64,000 nucleotides of DNA from Prosapia bicincta (taxonomy: Eukaryota; Arthropoda; Insecta; Hemiptera; Cercopidae). Under the pieces are notes generated by a model. That model saw only the letters and a list, made by a program, of their open reading frames with translations, searched no databases and was not told where the DNA came from. Within the stretch, counting starts at the first letter, position 1. Every line of letters starts with the position of its first letter. Made by a program: the position numbers and the translations under genes. Of the stretch, positions 51,641-60,447 are shown piece after piece. Location of the stretch: positions 143,582,192 to 143,646,191 of the forward strand of contig JBAIZL010000001.1 in NCBI GenBank assembly GCA_036971475.1, in the 5' to 3' direction.

Positions 51641-52440
51641 TTCAGTTCCTCATCTTGGGTGGTGCAGTCTTGACAAGAAGGTACAGTGTGCTCCCTGCAT
51701 ATGAATCTACGAAAGCTGTTTCACCGAGTATTTGATTTCCTGTTTTGTCTCTAGTTGCATTGACCGCATCGTTCTTCACGTATATCTTCTGCGATTCGCC
51801 CCTGTGGCTGTAGGCCCAGCAACTCTTCAATGTTCCTATTCACAAAAACGTTGTCTTCTAACACTACCAGGATTTTCAATCATTTCTTCCTCACGCCTTC
51901 CTTCTCTTTCTATGCTATCTAACACTCTAGCATGCGTGGTAACACAATAAATATAACACACAATGCACTAAACGATCAATAACACAAAAGTGAAAATACA
52001 AATTATGTCAGACTTTAGCACATGCGTGGGGTTTCGCACGGTGGTTTCCACACTGGCTTTTCTTTAGGCTGCTACACTAAGACACTCGTTGGTGATAGCT
52101 AAAATACAAACACAGAATTCGACTCTAGACGAGTCTATTTGAAGGTACTGAGAGGGTGGAAGCTTACAAGAATAGCCAGTTCGAGATATTAAGAAAATGG
52201 TGAAGGCCCTGTGGAAAAGACCGTGACGCGACCTCTGCCGGGTTAATAATATTTCGAAATTAGTGGATCTAGTTGTAACCCACGGAAAAAAATGTCTATG
52301 TTTCGGCGGACATATGTAACAAAGAATTACACAACAGACCATGGTTCCATTGAATCCTTTAGTTTTCGTAACTTCCCGTGGCACAGTCACTCCGTAGCTA
52401 ATTACCATGAAAACGACAAAGTTGGGAAGCAATTACATTA
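51640..52440 (-). other. GC-richer block with protein-like frames, unidentified
   Basis: This 800-bp block is less AT-rich than its surroundings and has open stretches on both strands (minus 52,432-52,064, 122 codons; minus 51,830-51,642, 62 codons; plus 51,732-51,950). The minus strand near 51,930-51,860 reads LDSIEREGRREEEMIENPG, which looks coding, but the frame breaks after it. It may be the scrap of an old transposon or gene. I recognise no domain. Confidence 0.25.
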
Positions 52441-52789
52441 AATCCATGATTCAAATTGATTAGCAACACTGTTTATATGGGTTTCTCTAATAAAAAAGGT
52501 GTATGTGATAGTGACAAAGTTGAAACTGGAAACGGAATTTGCAGTGGGTGTATTTATCGTAAGTGTATTATTTATCAACTTGATAAGTAAGTCGTTCTAC
52601 GAGTCTGAATAATGCAATTTGAAAAACAAAGAACAAATTTATTTGTTGAGTTTCTATTCAATAGGTAATATTGGTCGGTATAGGTGGTATAAATTGTAAG
52701 CAATCGGTTTATATTTAAGAGCTTCCAAATATAACATTCTTAATATATGCCTTACCTTCCACATTATTATCTCATTGAGAGAATGAGCT

Positions 52790-52790
<1 letters not shown>

Positions 52791-52828
<38 letters not shown>

Positions 52829-52829
52829 T
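52791..52829. repeat. (AT)n microsatellite
   Basis: An AT run of about 39 bp with one ACAT interruption. Confidence 0.92.
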
Positions 52830-53742
52830 TAATTTAAAATGTAAATTAAAATGGCTACAACATATGCAACATTTTTAATTATGTAAAAGGAAACATTATT
52901 ATACTTTAATAACATAATAGGATCAAATCAATGCCATGAACATGTCTTTCAATTAAAAAAATTTTGTTTATAAGATGTAGAAAACATTTTCGAACATAAA
53001 AACACATAGAGTGTAGGAAGGTTTGTATTTATCTGGTAAACCGAATACACAGTTTATATACGTACATTAGTAGTAGTTAGTAAGCCATCTTTGTTATATA
53101 AATAACCCAAATTTGGCTTTAAAATAAATTAAATATGTGTTTTAATTTGCAATAATAAATAATATTATAAAAATAAAAATAAAAAAATGAACAAATACAA
53201 TTTTTGTATTTTAAATAAATTTTACTTTTAAATATAAAAGAACAAAACATAATACTAGAACACATAAAAATAAACAAACAACTGCCTGATCCCGTTATAC
53301 TTTATTCAATGCAGGTTAACATTTTCATGTCATCGTTGCATTGTTTAAAGTAGAAGCAATTCAAGCCACCGTACGTTGTAATAACTGAATACATGTCTTT
53401 TATTTCAGCGCATTGCGCAAAAATACAATGGCACCCATGTGGGCTTTACAACGAGCCATTCTACGTGATCCAGCAAGGCTGCCAAAGCTTTACATTTAAA
53501 ACTTACATTTAAATATGCTCTTTAAGTATGGACAAGTTCGAGGGATAAACAATCGATATTAATAAAAACACTTTTTAGATGAAAATATGAAACGTCTAAA
53601 TTATAAAAAGTTTGTTTGAAAACGTATATGTGGTAGGTGGTTTGAATCTGGGATATATTTAAATGATGGACTAAATAACTCACGATCGACTAACGAGTTT
53701 ATTCTTTTTGTAGTGCGATACATAAAATGCAGTGTTTTCTTT

Positions 53743-53743
<1 letters not shown>

Positions 53744-53794
<51 letters not shown>
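53744..53794. repeat. (AT)n-(AC)n microsatellite
   Basis: About 40 bp of AT followed by five AC units. Confidence 0.95.
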
Positions 53795-54752
53795 CCTTTA
53801 GCTTAAACAATATTCATGATTCTTTGAATATTGTTATTATCCGAACTGATATTTGTGAAATAACAGTTCTGGTTTAGGTGTATCGTATATTATATGAGCA
53901 TACATCACCCAAGGCTATCTTTCCTTGTGTGCACAAGGAATATCTACAATTGCGTGAAAATGGTTAAAAACACTCATTTTATAAGCATTCGAGTGGGTTA
54001 AACGAGTACGCATGATTTGCAAAAATAAAATAATTTGTTCAATAAAACATCCATATTACAGCTCACTTTTAATCTATTTTCTATTGCGATGACTTGTGAA
54101 TGGACATAAGTGGATCCTAAGGGTTCTTCGAAATGCGATAGCATAACTCATTGTGTGTGGACTGATCGAGCTAAGTGTAAACATACACTTTTAAGAATAG
54201 TTAAGTTGTTTTATTCGCTTTATAATAAAAACATCGTTTTTAAAAATATAAACTAAAAATTGGTTAACCACAGAAAAGAGTACTATTCTAGGAATCTGCA
54301 AAACACTGAACTGGTTCGTACTACCTAAAGGTGATTAATTGAGATCAAGATTCCTCAACGTATTATAATAATAACATGTTTGATGTAGATGTAATGCTTA
54401 GGCGGATGTATCCTACTACAATACAAATAAACACATGTTCATATGATTTGATACTAACTAGTCATAGCACCTCGAAAACTTTACGATATGACTAGTTACA
54501 GAAATTTACCTCAATATTCGAATTTAGAAAAATCTGTATATGAGGACAATCAAGTCCCATTTCCCTTAGATATACAATAAATATTAAATTGCTCATTTAC
54601 AAATATTTTAAATTTTTTTGTAAATAAGCTCATTAAACCTAAAGAAAGAAAACCCCTACCAATTCACTATACCCTGAACCGAATAAAGATATAGTATGAG
54701 TAGGTATGTAGAACGAATAAATATTTTCAAAATTATTTACTATTGTCTACAG

Positions 54753-55376
54753 CAGGGGTTCCCAAACTGGGGGCGCGCCCCCCTGGGGGGGCGTGGAGAA
54801 AGACCAGGGGGGCGTGACACCCAAATGAAATAAATAAAAAAAATACAAAAAATTATCCTCAGATCTTTGAAATAAAGTCTTTCTAAGTTTCCATAATTGT
54901 TTTGTAAAGTTTCAATAAAGTTGTGTGGTGTGTGTACCGATACCTCCGTTTGGCCTTGGAGTGAGTGCAAGTGTTCCCGCATCGCATCTTCAATCCAATG
55001 CAGTTTTGCACAGTGCTTGCGTTGTAACTAGTCCGTTCTGGCACAGTACTTTCCGTGAATTATCAGTCAGCATGTTTTCTGTATTGTGAGTGTTCTATAA
55101 TTGCTGCGACGTTTGAATTGGAGTAATTGTTTTTGTGTTGTGTGAGTTCTGTGTGAAGCAAAGAAACGCAAGTATATTGATGATTATATTCAATATGGGT
55201 TTGTTTCCTTGCTTAAAGATAATGTTGATCACCCGAAGTGCGTTATTTGCTATGAAGTATTAAGCAATGACGCGATGAGGCCTAATCGTCTTCTGAGACA
55301 TTTGTCAACCAAACATGCCTCTTTAAAGGACAAACCTAAAGAGTTTTTTTGCTGCAAAATCTCTAGATAGCACTGG
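54753..55376 (+). mobile_element. hAT-type transposon, 5' part, interrupted
   Basis: The element starts CAGGGGTTCCCAAACTGGG, the terminal sequence typical of hAT/Charlie-type elements, and continues into a G/C palindrome (GGGCGCGCCCC). From 55,161 the + strand encodes a transposase N-terminus: KKRKYIDDYIQYGF, then CVIC, RLLRHLSTKH and KDKPKEFF, which is a BED-type zinc finger (C-x2-C, H-x4-H) as in ZBED-like hAT transposases. An 8-bp candidate target duplication (GTCTACAG) precedes the left end. The ORF loses its frame at a T-run (55,344-55,350) and homology stops by about 55,376, where the Polinton begins. The catalytic part is outside the window or lost. Confidence 0.7.
55161..55349 (+). 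pseudogene. hAT transposase N-terminal BED finger fragment
   Basis: This is a 63-codon frame with the BED zinc finger that would bind the element's own ends. No ATG starts it; the usual start would lie slightly upstream, or the fragment may be 5'-degraded. It ends at a T7-8 run where the frame shifts. The remainder (RNaseH-like DDE domain and hAT dimerisation region) is absent here because the Polinton is inserted in it. Confidence 0.65.
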
Positions 55377-56368
55377 AGTAGTTATGACCTTAGAATAGCG
55401 CGCACCACCCCTAACTCGGCCTCTACGTAACCTAGGACTATAGGGGTAGTTTTGGATGATGCTCAAGGTCACCCCGGCCTTGATCCTAGACCAAGGGGTT
55501 GTTTCGACCACATTCAGAGGGGTTTGGGGTAGTTTTTCAAAAAAAAAAAAAAAACTCGGCCGCTACGTAACCCAGGACTATAGGGGTAGTTTCGGATGAT
55601 GTGGGCGGACGTCGCGACCCTGATCCAAGCCTTAAGGGTGGTTTTGAACACGTCCAGAGGGGTGGGGGGTAGTTTTTAGAAAAAAAAAATAAATTCCAGC
55701 CAACTAACCTAAGCTAGCCAAATTTGATCAAACCTAACCTAAGTGTTGGGGGTGACCTCAGCCACGTTCAGGACCATACGCGGGGGATGCTCCAGGGGTG
55801 GATTGGGGGTGGGGGGTAGTTTTCGAAAAAATTTTGGAAAAACGTGTCTTGTCCGATGGGGTGAGTTTAGAGTCTATTACGGGCTGCTGAGGGGTAGTTC
55901 CACTTAGGGGTAGTTTTTACAAAAAATATGAAATTGCCGAAAATCGACCGGCTAGATCAAATGACCGTATATGGTATGGTTAAAGTCTATAATAGACCGT
56001 TGTGGGGGCGGTTTGACCTGTTTTCAGATTGTCAAAAATAATCGGGGTCCTAGGTAAAAGTCACCCGGGCATTAGTTAAAGCCGCCAAGGTAGAACCAAT
56101 ATGGAGCACGCACTCGGTTAAAGCCAACCCGAGCCTAGCCACCCAGGCGTTAGGTAAGAGCAAGGTAAAGCCAACCTAGGTAACCCTGGAATCAGGCATT
56201 AGGTGGTTATCAAAAGAAATTGTCAAAAAATTATCGGTTAGATCAAATGTCCAACGCTCCAACTATGCAACACAAGGCTTGAACGGTGTCAACAACCGCT
56301 GATACTGAAGGACGCCTCTTATCTACCATAAATAATCATGTATTTGTGTAAACACAGACATAGACGTA
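55377..56368 (+). repeat. Polinton left non-coding end with about 140-bp tandem units
   Basis: There is no ORF in the first kilobase. Units of about 140 bp each end in GGGGTAGTTTTT followed by an A-run (near 55,535, 55,675, 55,830 and 55,915). Two begin ACTCGGCC, CTACGTAACC, AGGACTATAGGGGTAG (55,413 and 55,554). From 56,040 a different short motif (AGGTAAAGCC/AACC type) recurs. Part of the block (55,700-55,830) matches the inverted right end of the element at 24.6-24.8 kb. Confidence 0.75.
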
Positions 56369-57292
56369 ATGGACATCAGACAATCCATTGCAACAGAGTT
56401 GCACAAGCCTGCAAGACGAAATTTTAAAACACGCAGAGTACGTGCAAGAGGTGTAGACGATTTATATCAAGCCGACCTGGTGGAAATGATTCCACACGCC
56501 AAGGACAACAACGGCTACAAGTATATACTGACCATGATAAACTGTTTGACTAAATTCGCATTTGCGCTCCCATTAAAATCAAAATCAGGCCCTGAAGTGG
56601 CTGCCGCCCTGGAACCTATTATAAAATTACACCCTATGAAAAACTTTCAAACCGATCAAGGTAAAGAGTGGTTTAATACTCATGTAGGTAAATTGATGAA
56701 AAAATACAAAATCAATCACTACACCACCTATTCCGATAAGAAGGCCTCGATAGTGGAACGCCTGAACCGTACATTAAAGGGGCGAATGTGGCGTGAATCT
56801 ACAACGCTAGGGACATATCATTGGATGAATTTATTGAAAAAAATTGTCAACGCCTATAATAATGCAGTTCTCCGTACTATAGGTATGAAACCGAGTCACG
56901 TGACTAGAAAACACGAGCAGATGTTGTTGGACAAGACACGAGGAGGACCCGAGAGTAAGCCTAAAGCGCCTAAATTTCACGTAGATGATAAGGTTCGAAT
57001 CTCGAAATACAAGAAAACCTTTACCAAGGGCTACTTGCCTAGCTGGACAAACGAGTTGTTTTCTATTTACGCCGTCTTACCGACAGATCCTGTCACGTAC
57101 ATCTTACAAGACGGCAAAGGCGAGATATTAAAAGGCAAATTTTACACCGAAGAACTGAGTAAATCAAAAGTAGGTTCGATTTACCTCGTGGAAAAAGTAC
57201 TGCGCACAAAAGGCAATAGAGTATTTGTGAAATGGCTGGGTTTCGATAGAAACCACAACTCGTGGGTAGATAAAGATAAGCTTATACTGTAG
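56369..57292 (+). CDS. Polinton integrase with C-terminal chromodomain
   Basis: This 307-residue protein is a retroviral-type (rve) integrase that would join the element's ends to host DNA. The catalytic triad is D36 (YQADLVEM), D96 (FQTDQGKEW) and E130 (SIVERLNR), with 33 residues between the last two (D,D-35-E type). Residues 255-307 form a chromodomain (YLVEKVLR, VFVKWLGF, NSWV), which may guide target choice through histone marks. HKPARRNFK at 12-20 is the region that in relatives follows a zinc-binding N-domain. That N-domain is missing here, as the ATG at 56,369 is preceded by a stop 33 bp upstream, so an upstream exon or 5' truncation is possible. All catalytic residues are kept. An AATAAA lies at 57,360. 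Confidence 0.9.
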   Translation: MDIRQSIATELHKPARRNFKTRRVRARGVDDLYQADLVEMIPHAKDNNGYKYILTMINCLTKFAFALPLKSKSGPEVAAALEPIIKLHPMKNFQTDQGKEWFNTHVGKLMKKYKINHYTTYSDKKASIVERLNRTLKGRMWRESTTLGTYHWMNLLKKIVNAYNNAVLRTIGMKPSHVTRKHEQMLLDKTRGGPESKPKAPKFHVDDKVRISKYKKTFTKGYLPSWTNELFSIYAVLPTDPVTYILQDGKGEILKGKFYTEELSKSKVGSIYLVEKVLRTKGNRVFVKWLGFDRNHNSWVDKDKLIL

Positions 57293-57412
57293 CCGCATAA
57301 GACCACATGACGTCACTGGAAAAGTCAAACGCGTCGCTAATGCCAGAATATATGTTTCAAATAAATATTATGATCGTCGCCCAATTGACTCATTCTGGTT
57401 ACGTCTTTCGAG

Positions 57413-58102
57413 ATGCGTGTAGTGATTGCTCCATATACGATGCAACTACATAACTTCGTCGCATATGTAGGCGAAAAGGAGAAACGAAGTCGACACAGCC
57501 CCCTATTGCCCAACACTATTAGAGCAATCGTATGCGGTCCGTCAAATTGTGGCAATACAAATGTAATATTCAATCATTTGTTCGAAGCAAACGGGCTGAA
57601 GTTTGCCAACATTTATATATTCTCAAAATCACTTCACCAGCCCAAATATAAGTTTCTGTCCAAGGTGCTGGAAGAATCGGGAATCGGCTATTTTCCGTAC
57701 AGCGACAATGAAAACATAATCAATAAACGCGAGGCGGAACCTAATTCCATTATGATTTTCGACGACATACAGTGTGAAAAACATGATAATATTCGTAACT
57801 ACTTCAGTATGTGTAGACATAGCTCAATTGACTCTTTCTATCTAGGTCAAACGTACAGCAGGATCCCCAAACATCTAATCCGAGACAATACCAATCTGAT
57901 TGTTGTATTTAAACAGGACGATATGAATCTAAAACACATTCATTCGGATCACGTCGGGACGGATGTGTCGTTTAACGCATTCAAAGAGCTCTGCGCAACA
58001 GCCTGGAAAGAGAAATTCGGCTTTATAGTAATAGATAAAGACAGCGATATAGATCAGGGTCGATACAGAATCGGGTTCGATTGCTTCGTAAAAGATTTAT
58101 AA
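57413..58102 (+). CDS. A32/FtsK-HerA-type genome-packaging ATPase, Walker A altered
   Basis: The 229-residue protein corresponds to the Polinton packaging ATPase, which pumps DNA into capsids. The P-loop at residues 42-50 reads GPSNCGNTN: the Walker A lysine expected after CG is Asn48. Walker B is intact (SIMIFDDIQ, about 112-120), and the segment YLGQTYSRIPKHLIRDN carries the usual glutamine-containing sensor. Length and start (ATG 57,413) fit the family. Without the lysine, ATP hydrolysis should be lost, so the product is predicted to be inactive although the frame is open. Its stop overlaps the next start (TAATG). Confidence 0.88.
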   Translation: MRVVIAPYTMQLHNFVAYVGEKEKRSRHSPLLPNTIRAIVCGPSNCGNTNVIFNHLFEANGLKFANIYIFSKSLHQPKYKFLSKVLEESGIGYFPYSDNENIINKREAEPNSIMIFDDIQCEKHDNIRNYFSMCRHSSIDSFYLGQTYSRIPKHLIRDNTNLIVVFKQDDMNLKHIHSDHVGTDVSFNAFKELCATAWKEKFGFIVIDKDSDIDQGRYRIGFDCFVKDL

Positions 58103-58335
58103 TGCGTATATATACGTATAATGATATATCGCCATATGCTAACGGCGACACTACCAAAACGCCAAAATCAAATCTATGTTGTTTCTATTATGCCGATAAG
58201 AAGAGGTTCTGCGGAAACTACTGTAGCCGTACGAATAGGCACGGGCATGTATTTAATAGGCGCTGTTGGCGACATAAGCGGTTAGGATCGTACAGCAAGA
58301 GTTTACCGCCTATAATTCTGATAATTCGAAATTGA
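58102..58335 (+). CDS. small Cys/His-rich protein, unknown
   Basis: The ORF has 77 codons from an ATG that overlaps the ATPase stop in TAATG. It contains six Cys and two His among many basic residues (LCCFYY, RFCGNYC, RHGHVF, RRCWRHKR), so a small zinc-binding fold is possible. I do not recognise a family. Its position between ATPase and DUF8207 genes, on the same strand and with overlapping ends on both sides (TAATG, TGATG), supports it as a real gene. Confidence 0.45.
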   Translation: MRIYTYNDISPYANGDTTKTPKSNLCCFYYADKKRFCGNYCSRTNRHGHVFNRRCWRHKRLGSYSKSLPPIILIIRN

Positions 58336-58421
58336 TGAAAGTGTCCGCATCACAGGTTGTGCAATATCTATTGCGTGAAAAGCGTCACGCCATGTTTTTT
58401 CGATCTTTGGAACTGTCATAA
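58335..58421 (+). CDS. tiny ORF of 28 codons, hypothetical
   Basis: Starts in TGATG, overlapping the stop of the Cys/His-rich ORF, and encodes a basic amphipathic peptide (VVQYLLREKRHAMFF). It may be a real micro-protein or just a chance frame. No family is recognised. Confidence 0.22.
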   Translation: MKVSASQVVQYLLREKRHAMFFRSLELS

Positions 58422-58459
58422 AAGCTATACGATAGTCGAATTACGGGTCATTTCACAAT

Positions 58460-59434
58460 ATGACACCAGAGGAGGAGCAGGTTATTTCTGAGATTGCCCG
58501 TTTGAGGGACAACATCAAGAGAAAGTATCTTCAGATAAAGTTTGGCGATGCAGACGCTGAACGAGTTTTGACTAAACAATATAGTCCCATCATCAAGGAA
58601 ATTTCGAAAATTCGTCGTCTACAGCCGAAAATGGAAATTAAAAAAGAAGAAGAAGAAGAAGAGATGGATGTGGACAAGAAGGAGGAGGAGGAGGAGGAGG
58701 AGGATGCCTCGCAACACTCTGTTCCGAATTTCATCGACACCGAAGTAATAGCCGAGTCTGGACCCTCAGTAACACCGATGCGTCAAACTAGTGCCGTTAA
58801 AGAGTTGCTGTCAACACCGTCGGGCCAAGAGGATAGTGTTCGTTATGTCCATACAATGTTCAAACATCGTCTACCGCGGACCTATGTACTAAGAATGATT
58901 AAAGACCATAAGAATACAATTGATAACACATACGGTCCTCGAATAACAGGAGACGGTACTGTTATGATAGGCAATAAGTATATAAGGTTTGACGATGAAA
59001 ACGGCGACATCATCATTGACGGAGACACTTACAAGGGAACCGAAGGGCTATATGAATTGATATTTATGCGCAAACCCGATGAGAACCTCTACACAAAGGC
59101 CGATCTGAACACTTATAAACAAATCTGTGAACAAACCAGTGCTCATAGGAAAGGATATAATCATCTGTTAGCCATAAACCGGGCTAGTAAATCAACCAAG
59201 TACAAGTCAGTTATATCGAGATTATTTCCGCCGACCGGTTTACGTAGCGGCAAAGGTTATGCCTATTGGGACAACCCCAACGAGCTCTGTGATAGGTTAC
59301 GACTCCTTTTGTCGTCTCAAGAGGTAGGTCATACGGGTCATGAGAACGAAATCGCCTCCATTATAGAAGAGCTGAGGGATGCGGGTTTTATAAAAGGCAG
59401 TGGAAATAGAAAAATTAGGACATTAATAAGATGA
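58460..59434 (+). CDS. DUF8207-type Polinton protein
   Basis: The 324-residue protein has a helical N-terminus (residues 1-60), two Glu-rich runs with DVDKK between them (about 62-84, encoded by GAA/GAG repeats), a Ser/Thr-rich linker, and a conserved C-terminal half. That half contains GTEGLYELIFMRKPD and, near the end, YAYWDNPNELCDRLRLLLSS and NEIASIIEELRDAGFI, which I know as a signature of arthropod proteins placed in DUF8207. Such proteins occur repeatedly in Polinton-like elements; their role is unknown, probably virion- or DNA-associated. The frame is intact. The stop overlaps the next start (ATGA). Confidence 0.7.
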   Translation: MTPEEEQVISEIARLRDNIKRKYLQIKFGDADAERVLTKQYSPIIKEISKIRRLQPKMEIKKEEEEEEMDVDKKEEEEEEEDASQHSVPNFIDTEVIAESGPSVTPMRQTSAVKELLSTPSGQEDSVRYVHTMFKHRLPRTYVLRMIKDHKNTIDNTYGPRITGDGTVMIGNKYIRFDDENGDIIIDGDTYKGTEGLYELIFMRKPDENLYTKADLNTYKQICEQTSAHRKGYNHLLAINRASKSTKYKSVISRLFPPTGLRSGKGYAYWDNPNELCDRLRLLLSSQEVGHTGHENEIASIIEELRDAGFIKGSGNRKIRTLIR

Positions 59435-60376
59435 GCGTCGATAAGTTTGGACGTTATTCGGACCAGGTTAACGCCCCCCACCCCCATCATCAACAGCACG
59501 GTATAGGTCTGACCTCCGACGGTAATCATTATGACGCGATAGGCAAGTTATTGCGCAATGTTGGTGATCCTATTGAGGACGGCGATGCAGTGTCCAAAAC
59601 GTATCTCGAACAAAACTGTTTGATGCGAATAAAGAACAGATATCATACAAAAGGCCTGCCTTTGGGCGGTCTCGGAGAACCAAAAGAAAAAGACGATGCC
59701 GTAACGAGAGCCTACATGGAATCGTTGGTTCCCATTAAACTAGCCGATTGTTTTTCCTTTGGCGACCAAAGGGTGCGCGGTGTATCGGCGCCTATAAAAG
59801 ACACCGACGCTATTAACATGAAGTACGTCAGAGATAATTTCTTATCGAAAAACACAGACGGTAAATTTGACGCTCACGGAGTGGCCATATGTAATGTTAA
59901 AACGCCCTTGTATAAAAATGACGCTGCTACAAAATTATACGTGGACGATAGGGTACCGCAAAAAGACAAAACTCTCTGGAGTTTTCAAAATAAGCGGCTC
60001 GCTCAGGTCGAAGAACCATTGTACCAACAAGACGCGGTCACACTGGGTTTTCTAATAAAAAAACACGCTGTTTCTCACCATACTGCCGACCGGTGAAACG
60101 TATAACGCAAACGGAAAATGTATAACTAATGTTCGAGACGGTTAGACCGATCCTGACGCCGTTAACGTCCGTCAGCTTCATGAAATTAAATCTTGGATAA
60201 AGAAATACACTCTGCATTCCGAAGAGACGGGCGACTACTACTGGTTAAACTCTAAGCGCTTATCGGGGATAGCCGATGGTATAGCCGATAACGATGCTGT
60301 TTCGCAGAGGCAATTGAATACGGCTATTCAGAGCCTAAGAGACACGCTAATGCGAGAGATGTCTAAGCCTATCTAA
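59431..60376 (+). pseudogene. fibre-like protein with DAV repeats, broken
   Basis: The first frame (59431-60096, 221 codons) contains five repeats of about 35-40 residues. Each has a G-x-P or E-P turn, then D-A-V/I/A, x3, Y/F and V/L (DAVSKTYLEQ, DAVTRAYMES, DAINMKYVRD, DAATKLYVDD, DAVTLGFLIK). Two more follow in another frame (DAVNVRQLHE and DAVSQRQLNT) up to TAA at 60,374. Repeats of this kind occur in trimeric tail-fibre proteins of phages and large viruses, so I infer a spike or attachment fibre. A frame change near 60,075-60,100 and a TAG at 60,143 break the gene. The ATG overlaps the DUF8207 stop in ATGA. Confidence 0.65.
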
Positions 60377-60437
60377 AAATAGATCGTCAAGGTCAATAGG
60401 CGATAATAAATACGGGACCGCTTTAGAAAATAATATC

Positions 60438-60447
60438 AGTCGTTGAA
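60438..60447 (+). promoter_or_regulatory. arthropod initiator-like TCAGT before the metalloproteinase
   Basis: ATCAGTCGTTGAA lies 1-10 bp before the ATG at 60,448 and contains the arthropod initiator TCAGT, after an AATAAA at about 60,403 that would end the fibre transcript. The fit is by sequence only. Confidence 0.3.

Larger units (their letters stand above)
52441..54744. other. AT-rich intergenic DNA
   Basis: No gene is recognised. Two TA microsatellites are listed separately. Confidence 0.65.

Noticed and set aside
52064..52432. 122-codon minus-strand gene
   Set aside because: The block is GC-richer and looks partly coding, but the frame has no recognisable domain and neighbouring frames break; kept only as an unidentified block.
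57337..57573. Minus-strand frame across the ATPase gene start (and similar ones at 58,531, 61,071, 62,173 and 63,735)
   Set aside because: They are antisense shadows of well-supported + strand Polinton genes.
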